From: Sphingomonas sp. AR_OL41 | GTDB taxonomy: Bacteria; Pseudomonadota; Alphaproteobacteria; Sphingomonadales; Sphingomonadaceae | NCBI RefSeq assembly: GCF_029911635.1 | Contig: NZ_JARYTI010000001.1 | Coordinates: 124,001 to 188,000 of the forward strand | DNA: 64,000 nucleotides | Reading direction: 5' to 3' | The notes under the pieces: model-generated | Databases searched by the model: none | Told to the model about the DNA's origin: nothing | What the model saw: only the letters and a program-made list of their open reading frames with translations | Program-made: the position numbers and the translations under genes | Shown: positions 26,164 to 34,847 of the stretch, piece after piece | Layout: each line of letters opens with the position of its first letter | Position numbering within the stretch: the first letter of the stretch is position 1

Positions 26164-27074
26164 ACGAGATGACCACCGTCACCGCTGATCCGCTGCATTT
26201 CGGATTGGGCGAGCAGGCCGAAGCGTTGTGCACGCATGGCTATTGCGTGATCCAGAATGCCATGCCGGCTGCTATGGTGCGCGCACTGGCAGCTGACCTG
26301 GAGCCGGTGCTCGACGCCACGAAGCTTTCGGTCGGTCCCTTTTATGGTGACACGACCAAGCGCTTTCATGGGCTCTTGCGCCGTAGCGCACATATGGCCG
26401 CGTTCGTTCAGCACAAGACAGTGCTTTCGACAGTCGAGGCGATCCTGGGCCGTCATTGCGATACGATCCAACTCAACCTCACCCAGGCGATCGAGATTCT
26501 GCCGGGAGGCGAGGCCCAGCCGCCGCACCGTGACCAGGACATGTGGCCCGTTCGCACCGAGGGGGTTGAATATCTCATCAATGTGATGTGGCCGTTCTCG
26601 CCGTACACTGCCGAAAATGGTGCGACCATCGTCTGGCCGGGAAGTCACCTGCGACAGAATGAGATTGTGATCGACGCGGCCGAAGGCGTCAGCATCGAGA
26701 TGAAGCCAGGCGCAGCGCTCCTGTTCCTCGGATCGACCCTTCATGCCGGCGGCGCCAACCGCACGCGACGGCCAAGGCTCGGGATGATCGTGAGCTACAG
26801 TCTTGGCTGGTTGAAGCCCTATGAGTTGCCCTGGCTGGCCTATCCCCCCGAGGTCGCACGGTCATTCGATCCGGATCTCGCGGCGCTCGCGGGATATCGC
26901 GCGCATCGTCCCAATCTCGGGACCTATGAAGGGCGCTGCCCATCGCACCTGCTCAATGGTGATCCCGACGCGCTCGGCGCCATCGATGCTCTGCGTCCGG
27001 AGCAGGAGGAATTGATCGGGCTCTATCGAGCCGGTGCGATCCTTCCTCAAGGGGCAGCGGTGCCGGCAGCTTAG
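26160..27074 (+). CDS. Phytanoyl-CoA dioxygenase (PhyH) family enzyme
   Basis: A 304-aa Fe(II)/2-oxoglutarate oxygenase of the PhyH family. The iron-binding facial triad is visible as HRD (H123, D125 in QPPHRDQDMWPV) and the distal H195 (GSTLHAGG), followed by NRTRRPRLGMIVSY, which supplies the 2-oxoglutarate-binding Arg. PhyH enzymes hydroxylate aliphatic chains. It is translationally coupled to luxI, which suggests it acts on the acyl chain of the AHL or of its acyl donor; that is inference, though luxI-phyH neighbours have been noted in sphingomonads to my recollection. The Pro-rich C-terminus is consistent with the family. Confidence 0.85.
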   Translation: MNEMTTVTADPLHFGLGEQAEALCTHGYCVIQNAMPAAMVRALAADLEPVLDATKLSVGPFYGDTTKRFHGLLRRSAHMAAFVQHKTVLSTVEAILGRHCDTIQLNLTQAIEILPGGEAQPPHRDQDMWPVRTEGVEYLINVMWPFSPYTAENGATIVWPGSHLRQNEIVIDAAEGVSIEMKPGAALLFLGSTLHAGGANRTRRPRLGMIVSYSLGWLKPYELPWLAYPPEVARSFDPDLAALAGYRAHRPNLGTYEGRCPSHLLNGDPDALGAIDALRPEQEELIGLYRAGAILPQGAAVPAA

Positions 27075-27149
27075 CGGGCACCGCTTTCCTGTGGCGCGCG
27101 TGGCCCATCACGCCAGGCATTGAGCCTGTGCCAGAAAAGTTCGACGCAG

Positions 27150-27497
27150 ATGAACGCTGACGATCGTACAGAAAGAAGAAGGGATATCTGTGTCCGGCTC
27201 CTTGCCGAGCGCAGACTTATCGGTGCCGTGTTGGGGTTCGACCTCTGCCCGGTGCCGACGTGGGATATGTTGCTGGATCTCTATCTGGCGCACATCGAAG
27301 GTCGAAAGACCTATCTCTGGTCGCTGTGCATGGCCTCCCATGTACCGACGACGAGCGCGCATCGGAAGATCGCCGAGCTTACGAAGAAGGGGCTATTGAC
27401 GCGCAGTGCCGACGGGCAGGACGGTCGGCGGGTATCTGTTGGCCTGACGCAAGGCTGCATTGCGCTGCTCGATGATCTCATTGACCGGCTTCGATAG
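27150..27497 (+). CDS. MarR-like winged-helix regulator (115 aa)
   Basis: The fragment MLLDLYLAHIEGRKTYLWSLCMASHVPTTSAHRKIAELTKKGLLTRSADGQDGRRVSVGLTQGCIALLDDLI is a winged helix of the MarR type: recognition helix VPTTSAHRKIAELTKKGL and a D-G-R-R-V wing. The N-terminal dimerisation helices are shorter than in full MarR proteins. ATG 27150 is used; an in-frame start at 27120 lacks a site as well, and the ribosome site is weak. It lies 75 bp after the luxI-phyH pair on the same strand and is a candidate regulator of it. The following gap 27498-27773 holds nothing recognisable. Confidence 0.7.
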   Translation: MNADDRTERRRDICVRLLAERRLIGAVLGFDLCPVPTWDMLLDLYLAHIEGRKTYLWSLCMASHVPTTSAHRKIAELTKKGLLTRSADGQDGRRVSVGLTQGCIALLDDLIDRLR

Positions 27498-27773
27498 CGC
27501 CGGTCGAAGGCGGAAGCCGGGGTGGCCGCGACGGATCGCGGCGACGGATGGTGGGACAGGTCGTCCTTCCCGTTCGGACCCGTCCTGCTGCAGCTTATGA
27601 CCAATTCCGGCACAGCGCTCCTAGTCGACCATTGAGAGACTGACAGGGCGCACTGCTTCCTACGACCACTTTCTCCTGCCCCCTTCCCTCACCCCCAACG
27701 GCGGTAGTCACTGGTCGTCAGCGCCGCCGGATTGCTGAGCGCGTAGGTGCGAAATGGCGAGCGTGCTATTTTT

Positions 27774-28118
27774 CTACCGCGTGTTTGATCGAAACATCCG
27801 AAGCGTAAGGGCAAGCATTTCGCTAGCCCACTTCAACTCGACATCGCTCAAACCGGAGAGTTCGGCCGTCAGATCGAAAAGGTCCGGCCGCTGGTAATGT
27901 TTTGACCCTGGATCAATCGCGAACAGTTCCGCAGGATCCACTTCAAGGGCACGCGCAATTTGTTCGATGTTAGGAAATCTGAGGGCAGCCTCCCCCCTCT
28001 CAACCTTCCCGATCATATTGGGAGATAGGCCGGCTGCTTCCGCCAGTTCGGCCTGCTTCATGCCTAATCGAAGGCGGTGAGCACGCACCAAGTTACCGAA
28101 CCGTTTGTGCAAATCCAT
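27774..28118 (-). CDS. XRE-family transcriptional regulator (114 aa)
   Basis: A Cro/CI-type helix-turn-helix occupies residues 8-70: LVRAHRLRLGMKQAELAEAAGLSPNMIGKVERGEAALRFPNIEQIARALEVDPAELF. The rest (LFDLTAELSGLSDVELKWASEMLALTLRMF) is a short helical tail, probably for dimerisation. A perfect 9-bp inverted repeat lies 4-32 bp before its start codon and is the likely operator. It is divergent from fecI of the lasso locus with a 354-bp gap. It may govern the boundary between the quorum-sensing and lasso regions. Confidence 0.85.
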   Translation of the reverse strand: MDLHKRFGNLVRAHRLRLGMKQAELAEAAGLSPNMIGKVERGEAALRFPNIEQIARALEVDPAELFAIDPGSKHYQRPDLFDLTAELSGLSDVELKWASEMLALTLRMFRSNTR

Positions 28119-28121
28119 CGT

Positions 28122-28150
28122 GAGCTCCCCAACCCACCTACGGGGAGCTC
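28122..28150 (-). promoter_or_regulatory. Perfect 9-bp inverted repeat, probable XRE operator
   Basis: GAGCTCCCC (28122-28130) and GGGGAGCTC (28142-28150) flank an 11-base spacer, directly upstream of the XRE start at 28118. The centre-to-centre distance is about two helical turns, suiting a dimeric Cro/CI-type repressor. No U-tract follows, so a terminator is unlikely. The remaining gap to fecI (28151-28472) holds AT-rich promoter-like sequence near 28165-28200 and no supported gene. Confidence 0.5.
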
Positions 28151-28472
28151 AACGGGACGCCCACACATGCCAAGTGTATTTAACACCATATGATGCTTCT
28201 ACTTGCACATATCGTCGAAGGGGCTAAGATTCCTTCCGGACAAAACGGCTGGATCGTGGGCCAAGGGATATCGAGATGTGCGGGAAACTCGAAGCGAGCG
28301 AGTCACCTACAAGGTTCAACCGACTGGGTTACGGAAGGCGGAATGCTTGGCTCCCACGGCTTGATGTCGTTCGCAACCGGGGGGCTCTGTGGGAATCTTT
28401 GCGCTGGGATCGGAGCGAGGCTGATGACGGTCGTTATGCATATCGCGCAAACGCGTCTCTGCAGATCTTCTA

Positions 28473-29033
28473 ATGGCGCTGGAGGACAGTGCCGAGCACG
28501 CCGGGCGGCGTGACCTACCGGACTCCAAGGTTTCGGGCGGCGTGGAATTCGAGGCGATTTACCGGTCGGAGGTTCCAAGTCTCATGCGGTTTTTTCGGAG
28601 ACGGCTTGGCTCCCACGACGAAGCTGATGATCTGACCCATGAAGCACTGACCAGGTTTCTACGGGCGTCACCGGCGACCCAGATCGCGACGCCGCAGGCG
28701 TATCTGAGACGCATTGCGACCAATCTGCTGCGGGATCGTGCCGAGCGCGCCTCGACCCGTCTATCGGAAGTGTCGGTGCCGCTGGTAGAGGGGCTCGATC
28801 ATCCTACGGAATATGATCAGCACCGGGAGTTGGAGGGCCGTCAGGAACTCGCTCACTACACAGCAGTCCTGCGCGAGCTAAAGCCGAAGACGTTGGAGAT
28901 ATTCCTGCTGAGCCGCGTCGATGGTTTCACCTACAAGGAAATAGCCGTTAAGGTCGGGATGAGCGTGTGGGGTATTAAGAGGCAGATGCTTAAGGCCATT
29001 GCTCATATCGATCAGCATCGGAGGAACCGATGA
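28473..29033 (+). CDS. fecI: FecI-like ECF sigma factor
   Basis: A 186-aa extracytoplasmic-function sigma factor. Region 2 is seen at residues about 28-95 (FEAIYRSEVPSLMRFFRRRLGSHDEADDLTHEALTRFLRA, then PQAYLRRIATNLLRDRAERAST). Region 4 is at about 128-180 (LRELKPKTLEIFLLSRVDGFTYKEIAVKVGMSVWGIKRQMLKAI). The stop overlaps the fecR start (ATGA, 29030-29033). FecI-type factors are released by FecR when the outer membrane receptor binds its ligand and then transcribe the receptor operon. Here the ligand would be a lasso peptide, since the same strand continues into a TonB receptor and a lasso isopeptidase. Confidence 0.9.
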   Translation: MALEDSAEHAGRRDLPDSKVSGGVEFEAIYRSEVPSLMRFFRRRLGSHDEADDLTHEALTRFLRASPATQIATPQAYLRRIATNLLRDRAERASTRLSEVSVPLVEGLDHPTEYDQHRELEGRQELAHYTAVLRELKPKTLEIFLLSRVDGFTYKEIAVKVGMSVWGIKRQMLKAIAHIDQHRRNR

Positions 29034-30040
29034 GCGATCGCGCTACGGGGATCGAACGACAGGCCTACAAATGGGTCATGAAGATGCTCGACGATCCAGG
29101 CCGACACGCGGCAGCTCTCGAGCGCTGGTTGTCGAAGGATGACGAGCACCGTGCCGTTTATAAGCGCGTGGCGATCGAAGTTGGTCGAGCCAGTGACGCC
29201 GTTGCGCAGGCGCCCGTTCTGCGCGCCATCACGCGACCCGCGCGGGAGTCGGTCGGGTGGGCTCCAAAAGGAAGAATGATCGCCGTCGGTGGGATGGTTG
29301 CAATCGGCATCGCTGTTGCTGGCGTGTTCGGTGTGCTCCACATGTCGCTCGGCAACGGCGGGATCGGTGTCTCGGGCAAAGCGCCGATATTGCCCTATGC
29401 CGCAGGTGAGACGGATCGCACCCTCACGCTTAGCGATGCGTCGGTCGTCACGCTATTTGCACATAGCCGCATCGAGGCCGATTTCTCGCAGTCCGAACGC
29501 GCGGTGCATCTGTTGAGCGGTAGAGCCCGCTTCGCGGTAGCCCACAATGCTGCCCGACCGTTCGTTGTTTATGCCGCGGGTGGAAGGGTGAAAGCGACCG
29601 GCACGTTGTTCGAAGTCGCGATCGATGGCGAAGTCAAAGTTCGACTGATCACTGGAACGATCGAGGTCACCCTTCCGGTGCCGGCTCCAGCCACGCTGGC
29701 GAAGGTCGTTCGCCTCAAGCCAGGGGAACAACTTTCCTATCCGCCGTCGGCAACAGCGCCCGCAGCACCCGCGCCGACGATGCCCCGAAGTTCGACGGCA
29801 GCGTCAACGCAAGCGCTTGAGAGTTTTGACGACGTGCCAGCGGCTGAGATTGTGGCAAAGGTGAATCAGACATCGTCCATTAAAGTCGTCATTGCCGATC
29901 CAGCACTCGGAGCGCGCAGGATTGTTGCCGACTTCAACACGAGCGATGCGCAAGCTGTCGCCCAGAAATTGGCAACATTGTTGGGATTGATTGTCGATCA
30001 CACCCAGCCTGGCCAGCTGATTTTGAGAGAGCCCGACTAG
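29030..30040 (+). CDS. fecR: FecR-family anti-sigma factor
   Basis: A 336-aa inner membrane regulator. The cytoplasmic N-terminus (about 1-85) has the FecR sigma-binding pattern (ALERWLSKDDEHRAVYKRV). One membrane segment follows (MIAVGGMVAIGIAVAGVFGVLHM, about 85-107). The periplasmic part contains the FecR domain (AAGETDRTLTLSDASVVTLFAHSRIEADFSQSERAVHLLSGRARFAVAHN, then PFVVYAAGGRVKATGTLFEV). A Pro/Ala-rich linker and an STN-like C-terminal piece follow (VVIADPALGARRIVADFNTSDAQAVAQKLATLLGL). It is coupled to fecI and precedes the receptor by 93 bp. Confidence 0.88.
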   Translation: MSDRATGIERQAYKWVMKMLDDPGRHAAALERWLSKDDEHRAVYKRVAIEVGRASDAVAQAPVLRAITRPARESVGWAPKGRMIAVGGMVAIGIAVAGVFGVLHMSLGNGGIGVSGKAPILPYAAGETDRTLTLSDASVVTLFAHSRIEADFSQSERAVHLLSGRARFAVAHNAARPFVVYAAGGRVKATGTLFEVAIDGEVKVRLITGTIEVTLPVPAPATLAKVVRLKPGEQLSYPPSATAPAAPAPTMPRSSTAASTQALESFDDVPAAEIVAKVNQTSSIKVVIADPALGARRIVADFNTSDAQAVAQKLATLLGLIVDHTQPGQLILREPD

Positions 30041-30133
30041 CTTCGGAATCCGCGTAACCGCACCACATTCGATCGCCTTCCGTCTGGTCAATGCACCCGC
30101 GCAACAGCGGGACGGCCAACAGGGGGTTTTCGA

Positions 30134-32707
30134 ATGAGGCGGAATCGACTTGCGACATATATCGGCGTTGCGGCGGCGCTCGCGGTAAGCTCACCCGGAT
30201 TTGCGCAGGATCGCCCTGCTCGCGACTACGATATCGCCGCGCAGGATCTCAAGTCGGCGCTGAGGGAAGTTGCGCGCGAATCTGGGTTGGAGCTTCTCGC
30301 AATCAGTGACGACGTGCGCGGTAAGCCCGCCCCGGCCCTGAAGGGGCACTACACTCCGCAGGAGGCGCTCTCTTTGTTGCTGCGCGGCACAGGCCTCAAT
30401 GCTGACATTTCGGGAGGCACCATCTTCATCCGGGGGCGATCGGAGGCCGCACGTCCTGCAATAGGAGATGTCGCGGCATCGACATCGGACATCGTTGTGA
30501 CTGGCTCTCGCATTCGGGGTTCTATCCCGACCTCTCCAGTGACGACGATATCGCGCGACGCAATGCGCGATGCCGGACAGAATACCCTTGCGGACGCTAT
30601 CCGAACAATTCCGCAAAATTTCGGCGGCGGCCAAAATCCAGGCATTGGTGGCAACGTGCCTGAAAGCCGCGGGATCGCTGCCGGCTCAGCATCGACGCTC
30701 AACCTGCGCGGGCTGGGGTCCGACGCGACACTGACATTATTGAACGGTCATCGGCTTGCTTACAGCGTGGCCAATCAATCGGTCGACGTCTCCACGATCC
30801 CTGTCATGGCGATCGATAGGCTGGAAATTGTCGCGGACGGGTCCTCGGCCTTGTACGGCTCGGATGCGGTCGGTGGCGTCGCTAATATCATCCTGCGTCG
30901 CGACTATCAGGGGCTCTCAACATCCTTGCGATACGGAGGATCGACGGACGGCGGTAACCAGGAGCAGCAATATGGCGCAATTGCGGGTACCAAGTGGTCG
31001 AGCGGTGGCCTCATGCTCGCATATGAATTTGAACGCGTCACCGCCATCATGGCGAGCGACAGAGCCTACGCCGCGACGATTTCGCCTGGCTTATATCTCT
31101 ACCCAGCCATTCAGCACCACAACCTTATTGCGAGCGCACACCAGGATTTGGGCGGCTCGCTGACATTTGAGATCGATGGACTGTTCAATTCGCGAGCGAG
31201 CCACACGCAATACGCTTTGGATTCTCGCGGCGATGTGCTCAGCAATGGCGCGGGGACGAACTATCAGAGTGAGGCTTTCGCAATCGCACCTGCCCTGCGG
31301 CTGAGAATCTCGCCCGCTTGGGAAGCTAGTGTCGTCGGGACGTACGGCGGAAATACCTCCGATTACGACCTCTCACTGTTCGCGAATGGCTCCGCGATCT
31401 ATCGACAAGTCGGCTGTTACTGCAACGCTACGGCATCACTCGAGGGCAATGCGAGCGGATCGTTGTTTGCCCTGCCCGCTGGTGATGTCAAAATGGCGTT
31501 TGGCGGTGGTTGGCGAACCAATCGCCTACACGGCTTCCAGACTCTGGGCGGCACCCAGAACATCAAGGTCTCGCAAGACACGTATTACGGCTTCGGTGAG
31601 ATCAGAGTGCCTCTTATCGGGCCTGGACAGAACATTCCATTGATGTACGGCCTCACATTCACCGCAGCGGTCCGATGGGAGGATTATCCGGCAATCGCCA
31701 AGGTCGCCACGCCGAAATTTGGTGTCATCTTCTCGCCTTCTCCCGACATCGATTTGAAGGCCTCATGGGGTCAATCTTTCAAGGCACCAACGCTGTTTCA
31801 GCTGTATAACGTCGAGTTCGCGACGCTTTATAGCGCTGCGAGCAGAGGCGGGTCGGGGTACCCGGCGAGCGCGACAGCGATCCTGCTGACCGGCGGCAAC
31901 CGCGATCTGAAGCCCGAACGTGCGACGTCCTGGTCGGCAACGATGAGCTTCCATCCGACGAGCCTGCCCGGCGCGCGCGTGGAGCTTAGCTATTTCAACA
32001 TCGATTACCGCAACCGGATCGTGACGCCGATTCCCTTTCCAAGCCAGTCGCTCAGCAACCCACAGTTTGCCGACCTCGCCGATCGCAACCCGACCGCAGC
32101 CGCGGTCGCGGCAATTTCCGGAGGGAACGTCTTATTTCAGAATGCTACCGGTGCGGCCTTCAATCCGGCGAATGTCGTTGCGATCATCTACAACACGAAC
32201 CTCAATGCGGCGACCCAGTTGGTACGCGGCGTGGATGCAAGTGCGAATTATGTGCTGCCCTTGCCGAACAAAGGCAGCCTCACATTTCAGGCGTCGGCAA
32301 CCTATGTTCGCCTGTCGCAACGCCTCAGTCCGCTGCAGCCGGATATCCAACTCGCCGGTACGATCTTCAATGTACCGCATGTTCGAGCCCGCGGCGGTGC
32401 AATCTACAAGCAAAGCTCGTTGACACTCGCCGGCTTCGTCAATTTCACAGGGGGCGTCAGCGACGTTCGCTCGACGCCGGCGATCCCTGTACATTCGATG
32501 ACCACGGTGGATCTAACCGCGAATTACGTCATCGGTGGCCGTCGCCGATTGTGGTCGAATCTTGAGCTTGGGATTTCCGCCCAGAATCTTTTCAATGTCG
32601 CGCCGAGCCCGATCCGATCGACCCAAGCGTACGAGACGCCTTACGACTCGACAAACTATATGCCGTTCGGTCGCGTCCTGAGCCTGAGTTTGACGAAGAG
32701 ATGGTAA
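30134..32707 (+). CDS. TonB-dependent receptor with STN signalling domain
   Basis: An 857-aa outer membrane receptor. A signal peptide ends near AALAVSSPGFAQ (about residue 24). An STN (secretin and TonB N-terminus) domain follows at about 28-95 (YDIAAQDLKSALREVARESGLELLA, EALSLLLRGTGL), which marks signal-transducing receptors that talk to FecR. The plug domain (SDIVVTGSRIRGS..., ISRDAMRDAG...LADAIRTIPQN) begins near residue 118. The beta-barrel ends with LSLSLTKRW, the terminal aromatic typical of outer membrane proteins. In alphaproteobacterial lasso loci such receptors are thought to import the lasso peptide. The stop overlaps the isopeptidase start. Confidence 0.9.
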   Translation: MRRNRLATYIGVAAALAVSSPGFAQDRPARDYDIAAQDLKSALREVARESGLELLAISDDVRGKPAPALKGHYTPQEALSLLLRGTGLNADISGGTIFIRGRSEAARPAIGDVAASTSDIVVTGSRIRGSIPTSPVTTISRDAMRDAGQNTLADAIRTIPQNFGGGQNPGIGGNVPESRGIAAGSASTLNLRGLGSDATLTLLNGHRLAYSVANQSVDVSTIPVMAIDRLEIVADGSSALYGSDAVGGVANIILRRDYQGLSTSLRYGGSTDGGNQEQQYGAIAGTKWSSGGLMLAYEFERVTAIMASDRAYAATISPGLYLYPAIQHHNLIASAHQDLGGSLTFEIDGLFNSRASHTQYALDSRGDVLSNGAGTNYQSEAFAIAPALRLRISPAWEASVVGTYGGNTSDYDLSLFANGSAIYRQVGCYCNATASLEGNASGSLFALPAGDVKMAFGGGWRTNRLHGFQTLGGTQNIKVSQDTYYGFGEIRVPLIGPGQNIPLMYGLTFTAAVRWEDYPAIAKVATPKFGVIFSPSPDIDLKASWGQSFKAPTLFQLYNVEFATLYSAASRGGSGYPASATAILLTGGNRDLKPERATSWSATMSFHPTSLPGARVELSYFNIDYRNRIVTPIPFPSQSLSNPQFADLADRNPTAAAVAAISGGNVLFQNATGAAFNPANVVAIIYNTNLNAATQLVRGVDASANYVLPLPNKGSLTFQASATYVRLSQRLSPLQPDIQLAGTIFNVPHVRARGGAIYKQSSLTLAGFVNFTGGVSDVRSTPAIPVHSMTTVDLTANYVIGGRRRLWSNLELGISAQNLFNVAPSPIRSTQAYETPYDSTNYMPFGRVLSLSLTKRW

Positions 32708-34842
32708 GCAGGCGCGCTGCGGGACGAGCTGTTCGTCCCATGTTAATCGCATGTTCTCTGCTGACGGCTCCGGGTTTGGCCACAGCATCTCCATGCGCCG
32801 GCATGATCCCCTCCGCCATATCGCTGGCTTCAGATGGGCGTGCTCTCGAAGCCGATGATCTCCTTAGGCTACGCGATATTGGCTACAGTTCTCTCGCGCC
32901 GGGGCAGAAACTGATTGCCCTCTCGCCAGATCAACGGCGCATCGCCTTCTCGATGTATCGCGCAGACCCTGGGAGCAATGCCTATTGTGAAGCGATCTTC
33001 ACGCTGGACCGCACAAGCCGGCTGGTTCGACTGGTAGATCAGGGGACCGAACTGATTCTCGACGCCTACCCGATCCGTGGCGTCAAAGTAGACTACGGGT
33101 ACCCCGCTCTCATCGTTCCGCAGTGGTCGCCAAATGGGGAATGGCTGGCTTACTTGAAACGCGTCAACGGTCTTACGCAGGTGTGGCGCGTGCATCCAGG
33201 CAATGACCGGCCGGAGAAGGTCTCCAACGCGCCAGTCGATGTCGACCGTTTCACTTGGACAGCTGACGGCAGCGCGATCATTTATGCGACGCGGCCTTCC
33301 CTGGCAGAGGCGGAGCGATCAATCGATAAGGAGGGACTGCAAGGTTTCCTCTTCGACGATCGTATCGTTCCCTACAGCGGGAGTCGCCCCGCTGTCCGCC
33401 TGCCGGCTCCGTCGCAATACTGGAGAGCCGATATTGAAACGGGCCGCAACAGCGCGGCTGCGGATCGCGACGCGGCGCTGCTAGCTCCCCTACCGCCAAT
33501 GGATCCGGCACAGAATATGCGCTCGGTAATCTCACTGAATGGACGCCGCACCTGGACCGAGCGCCGCGAACCGGCGGCCTATCTCAGCACTGTCGACCTA
33601 TGGGCAGAAGATGCCGCAGGCATCAAGCAGCGTTGCCCCGATGTCACCTGCATTGGGACGCGGTCTTTCGGTATCCAACAATTATGGTGGGCGTTCGGCC
33701 AACGCGAAGTGCTTTTCCTCAGGCGAGAAGGCTGGGGCGGAAGCCAGACGGCGCTCTATCGGTGGAAGCCGGGGGCGCCCAAAGCCCGCAGGCTGTTCCT
33801 GACCAATGACTTGCTATTGGGCTGCGAACTCGTCGGACCTGCCCTGATCTGCGCTAGAGAGGGCGCGACCCAACCCCGAAGGCTGGTCACGATTGATCTG
33901 CGGAACGGTCGCGATAATCTCCTCTTCGAACCGAACCCGGAGTTTGCCGGCGTGAAGCTTGGCTCGGTCGAACGCCTTCGCTGGCTGAGCCCAGGAAATG
34001 TCGAGACATACGGCGACCTCGTACTCCCTCCGGGCGATAAGAAAGGGGCAAAGCTACCACTCATTATCGTGCAATATACTAGCACCGGCTTCCTGCGAGG
34101 AGGGGTGGGCGACGAATATCCCATCCAACTGTTCGCAAAGGAAGGCTATGCGGTCTTGAGCTTCAATGCTCCCCCATCATTCCCACCTTGGGATGGGAGC
34201 AAGAAGAGCTTCGAGGAAGTCGTTGCCGAAACCTCAGTAAACTGGGTGACCCGGCGTAAGATTTTCGCTTCGCTCGAAACTGGGGTTCAGACGCTAATCG
34301 ATCGGGGCATAGTCGCCGCCGGAAAGATTGGCATTAGCGGGCCGAGCGATGGATCAACCACTGTGCAGGTTGGGCTCGTCAACAGGCCAGACCTGTTCGC
34401 GGCCGCTTCGGTCTCCTCCTGCTGTATCGATCCTTCTTCGTTTATGTTGTACGGAGGTATCGGCCTTGCCGAGGAGCGGGCGAGGTGGGGTTTTCCGCCG
34501 GCGCGAGGAGCCGGATCTGATCAGTGGAAGCCATTGTCCATCGCGTTGAATGCCAACGCTGTGAAAACGCCCATACTTATGCAGCTGGCAGACCACGAAT
34601 ATCTCATTTCACTCGATACTTTCATGTCGCTGCGGAATGCAGGCACGCCTGTCGAAATGTTTATCTACCCCGGAGAATATCATCTGATGTGGCAACCTGC
34701 CCATCGACGAGCCGCCTATCTCCGAAACATCGACTGGTTCGATTTTTGGTTGCGTGGGAGGGAAAACGTGGAGCCGGAAGATCCAGCGCAGTACGGGCGA
34801 TGGCGAGCAATGCGGGTCGCTGCCTCAGGTGTACACGGCTGA
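32701..34842 (+). CDS. Lasso peptide isopeptidase (prolyl oligopeptidase-like)
   Basis: A 713-aa secreted serine hydrolase of the prolyl-oligopeptidase type. A signal peptide (RAAGRAVRPMLIACSLLTAPGLATA) is followed by a beta-propeller region and a C-terminal alpha/beta hydrolase domain. The nucleophile motif is ISGPSDGS (S549), with E633 (DHEYL) and H661 (GEYHLM). From memory the characterised isopeptidase AtxE2 uses S527/E610/H638; the E-H spacing (28) is identical and the S-H spacing differs by one. This enzyme should cut the isopeptide bond and linearise the imported lasso peptide in the periplasm. It overlaps the receptor stop and meets the C gene tail to tail, 5 bp apart. Confidence 0.88.
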   Translation: MVSRRAAGRAVRPMLIACSLLTAPGLATASPCAGMIPSAISLASDGRALEADDLLRLRDIGYSSLAPGQKLIALSPDQRRIAFSMYRADPGSNAYCEAIFTLDRTSRLVRLVDQGTELILDAYPIRGVKVDYGYPALIVPQWSPNGEWLAYLKRVNGLTQVWRVHPGNDRPEKVSNAPVDVDRFTWTADGSAIIYATRPSLAEAERSIDKEGLQGFLFDDRIVPYSGSRPAVRLPAPSQYWRADIETGRNSAAADRDAALLAPLPPMDPAQNMRSVISLNGRRTWTERREPAAYLSTVDLWAEDAAGIKQRCPDVTCIGTRSFGIQQLWWAFGQREVLFLRREGWGGSQTALYRWKPGAPKARRLFLTNDLLLGCELVGPALICAREGATQPRRLVTIDLRNGRDNLLFEPNPEFAGVKLGSVERLRWLSPGNVETYGDLVLPPGDKKGAKLPLIIVQYTSTGFLRGGVGDEYPIQLFAKEGYAVLSFNAPPSFPPWDGSKKSFEEVVAETSVNWVTRRKIFASLETGVQTLIDRGIVAAGKIGISGPSDGSTTVQVGLVNRPDLFAAASVSSCCIDPSSFMLYGGIGLAEERARWGFPPARGAGSDQWKPLSIALNANAVKTPILMQLADHEYLISLDTFMSLRNAGTPVEMFIYPGEYHLMWQPAHRRAAYLRNIDWFDFWLRGRENVEPEDPAQYGRWRAMRVAASGVHG

Positions 34843-34847
34843 GCACG

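Noticed and set aside
28190..28513. A 107-aa plus-strand open frame before fecI
   Set aside because: No ribosome site, unusual composition and located in a promoter region. Kept as non-coding.
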